From contig JALPQD010000207.1 in NCBI GenBank assembly GCA_023101885.1, forward strand, positions 3,089,341-3,153,340: 64,000 nt of DNA, written 5' to 3'. Shown one piece after another: positions 1-11,589 of this stretch. The DNA is from Typhlomys cinereus (taxonomy: Eukaryota; Chordata; Mammalia; Rodentia; Platacanthomyidae). A model generated the notes under the pieces. It ran no database searches. It worked only from the letters and a program-made list of their open reading frames with translations, and had not been told where the DNA came from. Each line of letters begins with the position of its first letter. Position 1 is the first letter of the stretch. The translations under genes and the position numbers were made by a program.

Positions 1-286
1 TACACAAAAGTCACACAAATACGTACATAACTATGTCCATATGTACACACTTTCATCAATACACACACAAATACCTGCACAAATACATACATGTGCCCAT
101 ATACACACTCACAGAAATATGCACAGACGCACATATATGAAATACTCACATATATGCACACTCATACAAATGTCCACACATGTAAACACACACACAAAAT
201 AACATGCACACCCACAATAAGCACAAATACAACTCACATACAACTAACGACACATATACATTATACACACACACAAACATACTCAC
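1..286. repeat. Degenerate CA-rich simple sequence
   Basis: Most of this stretch consists of interrupted ACAC/ATACA runs on the + strand. It reads as an old decayed CA microsatellite or the tail of a CA-ended SINE whose body lies left of the window. The open frames here are low-complexity His/Thr strings and are not genes. Confidence 0.8.
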
Positions 287-561
287 TTGGATATGCACTC
301 CTATTCCTCCATTGCCACGTTTCAGCTGTATGAACTGAATTCTGATGCTGACTGGAAAAAGAACCCCCATACTAGCCGATAACAAAGCTCTGTCCCCCCC
401 CATTTCTGTTGGTCAGGACTTACCTCACGGTAGCACTATTACCTCTTTCACTAGTTCAGACCCTCATGGTCTAGTAGTACCTGGCACTGTGCTCACAGAC
501 ATGCCTAAAGGTGTTACTTACCTGCTGCTTTCCTATTTCTTAGTTCAGTCAAGTTACAGTT

Positions 562-574
562 AAGATTGATTATA
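562..574 (+). repeat. Left TSD of an L1 3' end
   Basis: The 13-mer aagattgattata recurs exactly at 1219-1231, immediately after the A-rich end of the L1 fragment. This marks both ends of the insertion. Confidence 0.8.
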
Positions 575-1218
575 CTCCATCCTGATGCGCATTGTATAAG
601 AGCACATTCAAAGGTAGATGCATTGCAGGAGCAGCAAAACTGCAAAAGAAAATCAACAAACCACAATCCAGAACTTCAGAGACTCTATATCAACCACCTA
701 GAACTAGGCCAAACTAATCTCTCCCCATCCTGAAGCTCAGGGAAATTTGCGGAAGAGGGGGTGGTGAGATTGTAAGAGCACAAAGATGGGAGGAGCAATG
801 ATTTGCAAGATACTCCACACAAGTTAGGGCCGAAGCAATCATAGTTGGACTTTGCATGCCCTGAGCAATGTCCAACACACTGTTGACCCCATAAAGTCTA
901 GCATTTGCTAAAGGCACCAAGATCCTTGGAGGCAAGGGATTGACAGCCACAGTAGTGTTCCTATGCTTAAGGGGAACACAGGAAAGGGTTCAGGGAAATG
1001 CCACTGGGTCCTTGTACATCATTGGAGAGGAGGGCCCAGAGGAGAGTTTGGCATGCACATTAAAGGATTCTCTGGGGATTGGTGGGGGAGGCACTGGGGG
1101 ATGGGGAGGGAGAGGTGAGGGGGGCTGGGGGGTGGAGGGGAGGAGGAGGGAGGGAGGGAACCGGTGTACCTACTAAGTTTATATGAGCAGAAATAATAAT
1201 AAAAATGTTATATAAAAA
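575..1218 (+). mobile_element. 5'-truncated young L1, 3' UTR only
   Basis: The sequence is collinear with the 3' UTR of the L1 at the right edge (60512-61200, opposite strand) and with 21995-22644 and 39680-40464. Shared landmarks are the 'agagactctatatcaaccacct' block, the 'cctaaag/ctgaagctcaggga' block, and a G-rich polypurine run near 1080-1160 just before the A-rich end. Only the non-coding 3' end was copied, as is usual for target-primed reverse transcription that stops early. A 13-bp TSD flanks it. It inserted at the head of the SINE that starts at 1221. Confidence 0.85.
1080..1165 (+). other. G-rich, quadruplex-capable tract in the L1 3' UTR
   Basis: There are more than ten runs of three to six G within about 85 bases on the + strand, which is the sense strand of the L1. 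The same feature recurs at the matching position of the other L1 3' ends. Polypurine G-quadruplex tracts are known in mammalian L1 3' UTRs. Confidence 0.7.
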
Positions 1219-1220
1219 AA

Positions 1221-1600
1221 GATTGATTATAGCTCAGTGGCTAAAGTCCTTGCTTTGAAAGCAAAAGGTCCTGGGTTTGGATCCCCAGATCCCATGTAAA
1301 AATGCTGGGTGGATGTGGCAGTCTACCTGTAATTCTATTCTTGGAAGGCAGAGAATGAGAATCCCCAGAACAAGCTGGCTCATCAGACTGTCCCTAATGG
1401 TGTGCTCTGGGTTTAAATAGAGACCCAGGTGGAGGAACAGTCGAAGATGATTCCCAATATCACTCTTGAATCTCCACAGGCACACACACTCAAGTGGACT
1501 CATGTACATATACCTGCATACACGTTTCTACTCACATGCAAACACACACAAACACATGCACATGTACACACACACACACACACACACCTCAAGCACACAT
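1221..1600 (+). mobile_element. B4/RSINE-like SINE with CA tail
   Basis: The element has a tRNA-like head (agctcagtggctaaag, then tttggatcccc as a B-box remnant), a central part with a B4-like 'caagctggct...' segment, and a CA-rich tail ending near 1590. The L1 fragment to the left inserted into its 5' end, so this SINE is the older of the two. Confidence 0.75.
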
Positions 1601-2383
1601 ACATGAACAAAAAATTCGCAACCGAAGCTTTTTAAATGTATACAGGCAAATTAGTTAGATTTCTTAATACTTTCATTGAGTCCAAAAAAAGAATCCAAGC
1701 CTTGAAGATTCGCCCCATCACAGCAATGTTATGTCTTAGCTGGTGTTTCTTTGACTGATGGTATCAGAATGCATGTCCCAACTAATTCTTGGTACATGTG
1801 ACTTCAGATGAGAGAAAAGCTTATGCCAACAGCTGTTGTCATTGTAGCTTTGTGAGTTTGAAGGACCCTTAAGTTCTTCAGACAGTGTGCACAGTCTGAC
1901 CACTGAATTAACCAGATTGACCTGGGATTCTATTGGAATAGAAATAGTAATGAATTCAATTTGAGATCCAGCCTCTGAAGTTGCAGTGGGTTTGTGCAGA
2001 GTCTGTAGGTCAAACATGGTTCTCTGGTAGTTACAAACTTGGTTAAAGAGAATACAGTGAAAAGTAACTAGCCATGTCATTATCTAGGGAACTTGAAGTC
2101 AGGGGTAGGATCACTTAATAATTCCCCAGCAAACACTTACAGGACCCCCATTCTGAACAATAACAACATCTATTTGCTGTTATCAGTTACTAGTAATTTT
2201 TCTACATTTTCTCCACAAATTTGCTGATGCAACCTATAAACAACTATTATTAGCCAAGTCTAGTATTAAAATGCAGCCACTTTATCTTTACAATGTTAAT
2301 TTTATCATGAAATAGATTACTATTGCTGCTGAGGTTGTATGTTTACCAATACTGTGCTAACGAAAAGTGTGGTTACAAACAGG

Positions 2384-2387
<4 letters not shown>
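1601..2387. other. Unique sequence, no feature recognised
   Basis: This is A+T-rich DNA without a recognisable repeat. A 114-codon frame on the minus strand (1736-2080) has no motif I know and no splice or codon evidence to support it. Confidence 0.5.
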
Positions 2388-2431
<44 letters not shown>

Positions 2432-2453
2432 ACACACACACACACACACACAC
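2388..2453. repeat. Compound (CT)n(CA)n microsatellite
   Basis: A near-pure CT run (2388-2430, one TTT interruption) passes directly into a CA run (2431-2453). It sits at the 5' edge of a B1-like SINE. Confidence 0.95.
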
Positions 2454-2590
2454 TTCTAGTGCTAGGGAGGCTGAGGTGGGAGAATTACCACAAATTTGAT
2501 GCAGCCTGGACTATAGTTAGTTCAAGAGCAGTTGGACCTACAAAGCCAGATTCTATCTCAAACTCACATCCTGCCAAACAAAAAAGAAAT
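2454..2590 (+). mobile_element. B1-like SINE fragment
   Basis: The blocks 'gctagggaggctgaggtgggag', 'cagcctggac' and 'aaagccagattctatctca', followed by an A-rich end, match the 7SL-derived B1 layout. The 5' third is missing. Confidence 0.75.
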
Positions 2591-2607
2591 GTAGTTACAA
2601 AGGAGTA

Positions 2608-2859
2608 GGTTAGGGATATGGGAATGTAGTTCAGTAGTTGACTGATAGCCAAGTATACATGAAACCCCAGGGCTCCAGGGCTGCTCCCCCTGTGTATGAT
2701 GTGATGTCTCGTATGATGATGAGCATCACCACATATCTGTAATTCCAGCACAGAAGGAAGAGGCAGGAGGACCAGAAGTCCAAGGTCCATGACATGCAAG
2801 TTCAAGGTCGATGTCAGCATCTTGAGACCCCATCTCAAGTACATGAATAAATAAATAAC
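2608..2859 (+). mobile_element. ID-B1 (B4-type) SINE, old
   Basis: An ID-like head (atgtagttcagtagttgactgatagccaag) is followed by a B1-like half (atctgtaattccagcacagaaggaagaggcaggagg) and an AATA-type tail. This is the dimer order of B4 elements. Heavy divergence indicates an old insertion. Confidence 0.7.
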
Positions 2860-4079
2860 ATACTCTCATCCTCTTTGAAGGTCTGATAGCAATTCCTGGC
2901 TGATCACTGTAGGTTTTGACTGAATTTAAATACAAACCCATAGGCCACCTGCTAAGTTTCAACAAATCTAGTAGATTTTCATCCATTATGTGAGAGAGAT
3001 AAAGCATTGCTTTTGTGTGCTATGTATGCACAGCCATTCATACAAACAAGTTAAACTTAAATAAATATAAAGAGGGAGCACGAAAATCCATTAGTACATT
3101 TACACTCTGATGATTAAGTGTTGAACTCCTTTGGGAATTGTCTTCCCCATTCCAGGATTACAGTGTAAAATACTGACATAGACTAGACACCTACAGACTC
3201 TCTACCACGTGATTATAACTCCTGCTGAGCTGATCCACAAGGATCCGTCTGTACTTTTCCCCTTAGGCAAAGAAAGCAACCAGACTGTCCGTCCCATAAG
3301 TCCATCTCGTGGAGTTGGAGGTCACATTATTTCTGAAGACTGTTCCCTGCTGGGAAAAGATTCTGACAGGATGTGCCAACGGAACAGATGGGTCTTTGGA
3401 ACAACAGGTGCCCAAACAAGATGAAGAGACTTCATGAGATGATGGCTTTGATGTCTGTCCGCATGGCGAAGAGACAGGGCGACCCTCCACTGCTCCCAGC
3501 CCTCTGAAACTGCTGTTGGCCAATGTGACTATTTCAGAAATTGTCCTTTATGTTTGTGCTTTTTGAAATTGTATTCACATGAGGTTTTGCAATGCTTCTC
3601 AGAAAAGTTTTAAGAAGTCGATGGCTGGGTGGGGTTAATTTAATGATGGGTGTGCTGTTAGGCAAGTCTACCTGGTCACCTGCCCCCTATGCCAATGAGA
3701 TGCAGCCTTATTTCAAGTCAGGAAAATAGAAAGGGAAGTTGCAATGTGATTAGACTGGCCCTTAAGAAATTTGGTCAGAACCTAGGAATATATGCCTTTG
3801 TCTATGAAGTTTCAAACCTAGAAAATAGTAGTTCATGCCTTTGAATGTAAGACTTATGAAAAGATGGAGTTCTGAAACATTACTTAATCATCCATCACAT
3901 GAAGAAGTACCAGCTATCCACCCCCAATTCCCTCACATAGAGGAGAAGTCAACTTAAACTCGGCCTGAGAAATGTGTGTCAGGTGCTGATCAGTGGACTT
4001 AGCTAAAGTCCCCCAGCTGAGCATACCCGAAGTGCTGGAAAATTATAACAAAACAATAAAATAAGAATAGAAAATGCCC
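2860..4079. other. Unique sequence
   Basis: No repeat or gene is recognised. A slightly G+C-richer block at about 3240-3520 is open on both strands (71 and 86 codons), but neither translation shows a known motif. Confidence 0.45.
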
Positions 4080-4322
4080 TATTAGTGAGTTGACCCAAAG
4101 AGAGGCAACTTGATATGCCACAGAGACCTGAACCCCTACAATAGTAGACAAGCCAGAGTGAACCCTGGGGTCCCTACAGGCATATAGACAGAAGAGTGGG
4201 AGAAAGTGGAAGGGATTGGTGAAGGGAAGGGAGTGGATAAGAGGGAGAAGGGATGGAGGGAAGCAAGGATGAGTAAAATGCTTTTAAAAGTAGAAAAATT
4301 TAAAAAATAAATAAAAAAAGAA
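4080..4322 (+). mobile_element. Older L1 3' UTR tail
   Basis: A 'gaaccctggggtccctacaggca' block is followed by a long purine-rich run (4190-4270) and an A-rich end. This is the sense counterpart of the antisense L1 ends at 26463 and 48140. It belongs to a different and older 3' UTR type than the fragment at 575. Confidence 0.6.
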
Positions 4323-4512
4323 CAGGAAATTTTCAATTGCCCAAGGAAAGGAGAAAACTAAAAAGCAGAATTACAGGCAGCCTGGTGTGACATAGAAGAC
4401 CTTTCACATGCAGAGAAGTCAGCAGAGGAGTCTGCTAACCTGACACCCTGGAGCTCTTGATGCTGAACACTTCAACACAGATGAAAGGAAGAGTGTAAAG
4501 AAGCACAAATTG

Positions 4513-4680
4513 TGTTGGGCACGGTGGCGATCACCTTCGCTCAGCGCTCAGGAGGCTGAGGCAGGGGACTCATGGGTCGGAGACCAGCCTGAGTTTCTGA
4601 ATGAGTTCCAGGCAGCCCTGGCTCTGTGGCTGACAGCAATGCCCTGCCACCAATTAACAGAGAAATAACAAAGCAAAAGA
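4513..4680 (+). mobile_element. B1 SINE, nearly full length
   Basis: It starts gttgggcacggtggcgatcac, then 'tcaggaggctgaggcagg', 'gagaccagcctgag', 'gttccaggcagccctggctctg', and an A-rich tail. This is the complete 7SL-derived B1 order, with moderate divergence. Confidence 0.85.
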
Positions 4681-4739
4681 CAATAACAATGTCACCATTA
4701 CAATTCTTTTTTCTTTCATGATTGTGTCCTATGTTTCAG

Positions 4740-5084
4740 GTGTGTGTGTGTGTGTATACGTGCACACATGGATAGGTGTATACATATAGGTGCACTCAAC
4801 TGTGTGTACCTGTGGAGGCCCAAGGGTGATATCAAGAATCATCCTCCATCCCTCTTCCATCTTGTGGATATGAACCTGGGTCTTGACTGAAACTCAGAGC
4901 ACACCTTTGGGGACTAGTCTGGCTAACCAGCTTTCTTTGAATTTCCAGACTCCTTCTTTCTGGACTAGAATTACAGGTGGGCCTCCACACTTGCTCAGTG
5001 TTTTATATGGGATCTGGGGATTTAAACTCAGTTCCCTTTGTTTGCAAGACAAAGGCTCTAATGACTGAGCTATCTCCCCAGCAC
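4740..5084 (-). mobile_element. B4/RSINE-like SINE with GT tail
   Basis: Read on the minus strand, it starts with the head gctggggagatagctcagtc, has a B-box-like segment, a B4 centre (ggctaaccagctt on the + strand), and ends in a CA tail, which appears as GT at 4740. Confidence 0.75.
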
Positions 5085-5433
5085 ACTGTGTTGCCACTAT
5101 TAAAGGTGTAAGAGAATTAAGATTCTAGGACAGGAAAACAGGTGGCATCAGTCAAGGGAAGCTGTAAGATAGAATTTGGGCATCCTTGATCATATGCACA
5201 GCAATGGGAAACCTTGGCAATGTCTACTTCTATTTTAACTTTCGGTATAATTATCTCTACTTTTATTATCTAAACATATCTTCACTTTTTGTCCAACTTT
5301 CAGAGATATTTCTGCTGAATATTGACTGAAGAATTGACTTTCTTTTAGCTTTCTTCTCACATATCATCTCATTCCTTTATATATTGGCTTTCATTATGTT
5401 CAGTGAGAAACAACTTATTGCTTCTACTATTTT
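5085..5433. other. Unique A+T-rich sequence
   Basis: I see no feature. The stretch separates two minus-strand SINEs. Confidence 0.4.
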
Positions 5434-5709
5434 TGTGTGCATGCATGTATGCATGTGCGTGTGTGTGTGTGTGCGTATCAGAAAGTACTATGTCTGCCTG
5501 TGGAGACCCAAATGTGACTTCGGGAATCTTCTTGGACTGCTATACCTCTTTATTGCTTTGCTCTGGCATTTCCCAGGCTCCACCTTGTAGGGCTGGAAGT
5601 GCAGGCTGCAGCCATTTCTGCCTGGTGGTTTCATGTGGGATCTTGGACTGGAAATCAGGTCCTTCTGCTTGCAAGGCAGAGTCTTAACCTCTGATCCATC
5701 TCTCCAGCT
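5434..5709 (-). mobile_element. tRNA-headed CA-tailed SINE (family A)
   Basis: The minus strand begins ctggagagatggatcag..., then 'ccttgcaagcagaaggacctga', 'aaatggctgcagcctgcac', 'gggaaatgccagagcaaagcaataaagagg', a 'ttgggtctccacag' block, and a CA tail. The same block order occurs at 12010, 20370, 33681, 34069, 42066 (minus) and 32184, 35615 (plus). Confidence 0.85.
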
Positions 5710-5876
5710 GATCATTCATAGTCATTTGTCATGTACTTGGTACCTGCGAATGTTTCAAATTTTTCTAGATTTCTAGCCATGTGATTTTGAAGTTTTGAAG
5801 GGGCAGTTTTCAATTAATTAATTAATTAATCATTGAAATGGAAATGGAGCACAAACAAGTTCACATTATCACATGT

Positions 5877-5990
5877 TGCCTGGAGGTCAGAGGATAACTT
5901 GTGGGAGCTAGTTCTGTCCTTCCACCATATAGGATCCAGCAACTGCATTCAGACCCCCATGTTTATACCCAGGTGCCTTCCCCTGACTCT
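5877..5990 (-). mobile_element. B3-like SINE fragment
   Basis: 'ggaggtcagaggataacttgtgggagctagttctgtccttccacca' is the classic B3/B2 3' body read in antisense. The tRNA head is degraded. Confidence 0.75.
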
Positions 5991-6484
5991 CCTGAGACAT
6001 CTTGCTGCTCTCTGACTTGTTGTTTCCTGGTGATGGACATAGAAGCTTTCCAGCCACTGTGAACCCCTTCTCTCAACCCAGCCATCAGGAAGTCAATTCA
6101 CCACACAGGAAACCACAACCCACCAGAGGAAAATGTTTAAAATTATTAAGATTTAAATTATTTCTTGCCTCACAACTGCTTTATTTAATTCTCTGTCATA
6201 AGTCTGATTAAGTGAGCATATGATGATGGAGTAAATGAATTCATCAAGTCTTCAAAGATGGTAATCAGTGATTTGTAATTTTGGGTGATTATTTTAGAAA
6301 CAAATGGATCTGAACTATGCTTAACTAAGACCAAAGCATTGACATGGCTCCTGGCTAGTTGATAAAGGGGAAGAACACACAGCCTGAGAGAAATTGCATT
6401 TGTCAACACAGCTAGGGAACAGTAGCACAGGGCAAACCCATCCTAATATTATGATTGAACTGATCCATAGGTTGCTAAAATTAA
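5991..6484. other. Unique sequence
   Basis: No repeat or gene is recognised. A 74-codon minus frame at 6185-6409 shows no known motif. Confidence 0.4.
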
Positions 6485-6865
6485 TGTGTTGGCTAGTGTC
6501 AACCTGTCAGCTTGATGGAATCTAGAACCGTCTGTGGGAATAGCCTCTACAGGCCTGTGGGGTTGTATTATGATCAGGTTAATTGGCATGTGAAGTCCCA
6601 CCCACTGTGAGTAGCACCATCCCTTGGCTGGGGTTCTAGACTGAATACAAAGGGAAGAAATGCTGAGTGCTGACATGCATTGGCACAGTGATCTCTGCTC
6701 CTTTAGCTGTGAAGTTGATGTGACCAGCTGCCTCAAGCTCCTGCAGTGACTTCCCCGTCAGTGAAGGCCTGGGACCTAGAACTGTAAGCTGGACTCAGCC
6801 TTATGTTTCTTAAGGTGCTTTGCCAGACTGTTATCACAGCAACAGGGAAAGGAAGTAAGACAAGT
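6485..6865 (+). mobile_element. URR1-like rodent element, old copy
   Basis: The order 'gtgtcaacctgtcagcttgatggaat', 'cccacccactgtgagtag', 'ttggctggggttct', and a terminal 'gttatcacagcaacagggaaagg' matches the widespread rodent repeat I know as URR1 (nonautonomous hAT-Charlie). The assignment is from memory of the family layout. No clear terminal inverted repeat is visible. Confidence 0.55.
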
Positions 6866-7014
6866 TGTGAAATTTCTTTCTTATACACGAGAACTGCATA
6901 GTCTCGCAAGACATCAACTACATCTTTATAAGCAAGCAACATCAAAGAAAATATATCTTAATTACTTTTTTGGTAATTTTAATACACATGTGCATGTATC
7001 CTAGTAATATTAAC

Positions 7015-7489
7015 TTAAACTGGCTGTAAAACTTTTAAAAACTTGCAAACTCCTCTCCAAAGTGATTGTACCACACTACATTCCTACTTGGAATCTGGGA
7101 GGTATTTAGTTTTTTGAACATTCTAGTCGATGCTAGAATAGCTAGTTTTCCTTATTACGGGCCTTTAAATAGAATTGAATTAATAGCAATATATCACTAT
7201 AGTTTTTTAAAATATGTTTGCTTATTATTATTGCATGTATATACATTGGGGAGGAGATCTATCAGAGGATAGTTGTGTCGAGTAGGTTCTCTCTTTCTAC
7301 CTTGATATGGGTTCTGGGGTTGAATTCTGGCCAGTAGGTCAGGCAGCACCTTAGCTTGCTGGGCCATTTCAGGTTCCTCTGTGGATTTTTAATTTGAAGT
7401 TCTCTAATATTATTCCAGGAGCTTATTTTCCATCATTGCACCTTGCCTAAAAGCCCATTGCAATACTTTTATCAATTCATGCTTTGGCA
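7015..7489 (-). mobile_element. Antisense L1 ORF2 3' fragment, interrupted by B3
   Basis: 'caaactcctctccaaagtgattgtaccacactacattcctac' is the antisense of a conserved L1 ORF2 end segment. Similarity resumes near 7382 after a B3 SINE. Stops occur in all frames. Confidence 0.55.
7240..7378 (-). mobile_element. B3-like SINE
   Basis: 'ctctctttctaccttgatatgggttctggggttgaattctggccagtaggtcaggcagcac...gctgggcca' is the antisense of a B3/B2 head and body. It splits the surrounding L1 fragment, so it inserted later. Confidence 0.7.
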
Positions 7490-7980
7490 GTTTTACCATG
7501 TATATAATGCACCATAGACACATTCATCCCCCTTTCTGTTATCCCCTTCCATTCCTATCAAATCCTCTTCCCAGGAATCCTGACCTCACTTTTAGATTTT
7601 TTGGGTTTATTTTGAATTTCTTTTTTTTTAAAGGTGAAAGTTTGTATTTTCTCATTTCTAAGTTTATTTTTATTCTTTTAGACTTTCATAGATGAAAAGA
7701 ATGAATTTCTGTCATCCACACCCTTATGATCTAATCCCATCCCTCCTGTTCTCATCTTCTTCTTCCTTACCAGTCTATGTCTTAATTTCATGTCTTCTTC
7801 TGTGTGTGGCCTGCTGAGTCTTATCTGGGGGCCTGCCCTGGAGTGTGCCTAGCCCTGGCTGAAGCATGAGTGACACATCAGTGGATAAACCATTGAAGAG
7901 AAGAGTTCCTCTCCCCCACACCGAGCACTGACCCTCAACAATCTCTTGAGGGAACGTGTTCTTATTTTAAGATGTGCATC
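7490..7980 (-). mobile_element. L1 3' UTR, Lx-like, antisense
   Basis: A pyrimidine-rich start (poly-purine on the sense strand) leads into 'gcatgagtgacacatcagtggataaaccattgaagagaagag' and 'cccccacaccgagcactgaccctcaacaatctcttgagg'. These blocks recur near 15760 and 36580 and belong to rodent Lx-type L1 3' UTRs. Confidence 0.65.
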
Positions 7981-8084
7981 CTCTATGTGCTGCATGAAGT
8001 CTTGCAAGCAGATCTGAGGTTTGCATCCTCATCCTCATTCACACTGTGATGTTTCCCCTCCCAAGGTGTTACCAGAAAAGCAAC

Positions 8085-8400
8085 TGTACTTGATTTTTAA
8101 ACTTCTTTTGATTTGCAGATTTCTACTGTCCTGGATTGCGCCTTGTAATACATTTTTGCTAACTCAATATATAGATTTCTCACCTGTGTCTTCTTGGAAG
8201 TTTTATTGTTCTGGGCTTTATATTCAGCTCTGGGATCTATTTGAGTTATTTGTGCATATTATGTAATATGTACATGGCACTTCTTAAAATTTCTGAGGAT
8301 TTACGTATGACTCTACATTCTTCACTAATGTATCTGAGGATGATTACTTACCTCTGCTGAAATTGGCTTTATGCCTACTTAATAAAACTATCATTTGATA
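8085..8400 (-). mobile_element. Antisense L1 ORF2 remnant
   Basis: 'aagttttattgttctgggctttatattcagctctgggatctatttgag' resembles the antisense L1 ORF2 segment encoding the 'ILDLNVRPETIK'-type region. It may be the same L1 as 7015-7489, separated by the 3' UTR at 7490. It is strongly decayed. Confidence 0.45.
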
Positions 8401-9352
<952 letters not shown>

Positions 9353-9752
9353 GCTTTAAAAAAAACTTACTTTGGATGGATTTGCTAAAAATGCCCTGGT
9401 TGGAAACTCCTATCTAACCTTTTGTTCCCCCTGGTTGTTCAATTATTCCTCCCATTCATGATCTGCATCTGATACTGCAGAAAATTTTCCAACACAGAAA
9501 TCTTTAAATATTTAAACTTTGATTCATTTGTCTTGCCAATGTACTAGCAAACAAGCTAGTAGGCTTCATTATCCATGATCGTACCTACATGCCATTTCAC
9601 TTTATTTTTATTCTCCTCTCTGCCGTTCCTTAACGCCCCTTCAGCTCCCAGATGCCCTTCCCTTTTGTTTACATGTTACATGTCCCCAAGCTTGGTGGCT
9701 TCTCTGAGCTGTGGGAAGAATGCCAGGACTCAGTTCACATATTAAATTAGGA
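9353..9752. other. Unique sequence
   Basis: No gene or repeat is recognised. The segment 9600-9720 is moderately C-rich. Confidence 0.4.
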
Positions 9753-9774
9753 GTTAGGGTAAGGGTTAGGGTTA
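9753..9774 (+). repeat. Short interstitial telomere-like tract
   Basis: GTTAGGG TAAGGG TTAGGG TTA gives three telomere-type hexamers with one base change. It is short enough to be chance or a repair trace. Confidence 0.5.
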
Positions 9775-9838
9775 CTGCTTCCATTTCCACCCTTTAAGAT
9801 CTTTTTCTCCTCTCATAGTACTTTTCTACTTTTGGGTC

Positions 9839-10005
9839 ACACACACACACTCACAACCACCATCCACACTCACACATTCACATGCATGCATACAATGTAC
9901 ATCACACACATGCCATATATATGCCATTTATCACTACACATACACTGATACACATATATTCACATACACATGCACACCCAAACATATCACGCACACATAA
10001 GAACA
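9839..10005. repeat. Degenerate CA-rich simple sequence
   Basis: Interrupted CACA/CATA runs follow 'gggtcacacacac'. It is probably a decayed CA microsatellite. Confidence 0.75.
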
Positions 10006-10534
10006 CACACGTTTGTAGCTTCTACGTATGACAGATCATGTACTATTTGTCTTTCGGTATCTGTCTTATTTCACTTTAGGCTAAAGATGCTTCATTCTCC
10101 CAATAACTTCTCCAAAGTCATTCATAAGCTTGCAGCAATGACAGCTTCTAAAATCACTTCCCACACTCCATGAAAATATGCTATTCACTACTGTTTCTCT
10201 TTAAACTATTATATTGTTAAAATTGTTCCTTTGTTTATAAGATGAAATACATGTATCTGATAGATTCTAAAATATAAACCAACTGAGGATACATGAAATA
10301 AATCTTCTAAAAGTTTAAGTTGACAGATGTAATTGAAAACTAAACAATTGAGGGTTAAAAACCACCAGAGGATTATTCTGTCCTTCCTGTGTACCCCCAA
10401 GTATGTATTCATCACCTCACATCCTGCCCGACAGAATTCTATTTCCACTAATTTTCCTATTAAGAGAGAATAGTATCGTTTGCTTCAGCATAAAATGTTC
10501 ACTTGGGAAAAGCCCAGAAAGCTGAGGTACCATG
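10006..10534. other. Unique sequence
   Basis: No feature is recognised. Frames on the minus strand continue only because of the adjoining polypurine tract. Confidence 0.4.
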
Positions 10535-10610
10535 GTCTGTTTCCTGTACTTGGGGGGCTGCAGCAAAGTGTCTTTAGGGCTCAAGAAGGCTGCATAGCAA
10601 GAACGTGTCT
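10535..10610 (+). mobile_element. B1-like SINE 3' part, origin of the purine tract
   Basis: 'cctgtacttggggggctgcag', 'agggctcaagaaggctgcatagcaagaacgtgtct' resembles the right part of a 7SL-derived monomer. The purine tract begins exactly where its A-rich tail would be. Confidence 0.45.
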
Positions 10611-10965
10611 GAAGAAGGAGGAGAAGAGGACGTGGAGGAAAAGGAGGAGAAGAAAGAGGAAGAAGAAGAGTAAGAGAAGGAAAGGAGGAGAAAATGAAAG
10701 GAAGTGAGGGGAGAAGGAGGGGAAGGAAGAATAAGGAAGGAGGAAAAGGATGAAGTGAGAAGAGGGAGGAAGAAGAAAGGGAGAAAGAGAGAGAGGGAGG
10801 AAGAAGAAGGAAAGGGAGAAAGAAAAGGAGAGGAAGGAAGAAGAAGAAGTAAGGAGGAAGAGAAGCAGGAAGAGAAGGAGAAGAAAGAGGAGAAGAGGGG
10901 GAACAAGAGAAGGAGGAAGAGGCACAGAAGAGGAGCAGGAGGAGGAGGAAGGAAGAGAGTGGAGA
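10611..10965 (+). repeat. Polypurine (GGA/GAA)n tract
   Basis: About 355 bases are almost all A and G on the + strand, with only around a dozen C or T interruptions. Frames of 114-196 codons on both strands are Ser/Pro/Leu- or Glu/Lys/Arg-rich translations of this tract and are not genes. Such tracts can form triplex (H-DNA). Confidence 0.9.
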
Positions 10966-11589
10966 CCATGAGATCTTCCTTTGCTGGTTTCGCAAGTCTG
11001 GTTGCATTTAATTCAGGATTCAGGCAGAAACTGCTGGAGCAGCCTGCAGTGGCCGGCGTGGAGACTGTCAAAGTCACACCCCTTCCTTGTTACATGACTC
11101 CACCTCACCGCCCTACCCCCTGTTCCTCAGTAGAACATGCAGTGTGCCTGCTCTGCTGGGAATCCTTCCAATCTGCCCAGGCAAGAGCAGAGCACAGTGT
11201 GGGCGGATCCTGCCGGAGCTGCTGCATGTTTTGCTGGGAATAGTGCATGCAGGAAGGCTGACCTCCATTAAGGAAGCGAGAACTGGAGTTCAGACTTCCG
11301 AATGTGACTTCAAGGGCAAGGCCTCTCTACTAATGCTGATGAAAGAACGCTTCTTCAGAAGCCTGGAAGCTTTTAAGGAAATTACAGTTATTTCTTTTCA
11401 TCTCTGTTGAGACCAGGCCCCCAACTTTTTTCGTTCACATTCCCTTAGTTGTGAGTGAGGACTTAGTCACATTTAATTAATGTCATAGTGGTCACTATGG
11501 ACAGACATTCTAGGCCCCCAAATAAAAATAATAGTATATATTTCCTGTTGGATTAATAAAAGGAAACCATTCCGGAAAAGAAGAGAGGA
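10966..11589. other. Unique, G+C-richer block
   Basis: Between 10970 and 11240 the composition is richer in G+C than its surroundings and is free of recognisable repeats. Frames here (107-179 codons) start in the purine tract or lack motifs. It could be a conserved non-coding element, but nothing in the sequence proves it. Confidence 0.35.

Noticed and set aside
10417..11243. Open frames of 114-196 codons on both strands
   Set aside because: They are translations of a polypurine/polypyrimidine tract (Ser/Leu/Pro on one strand, Glu/Lys/Arg on the other), not genes.
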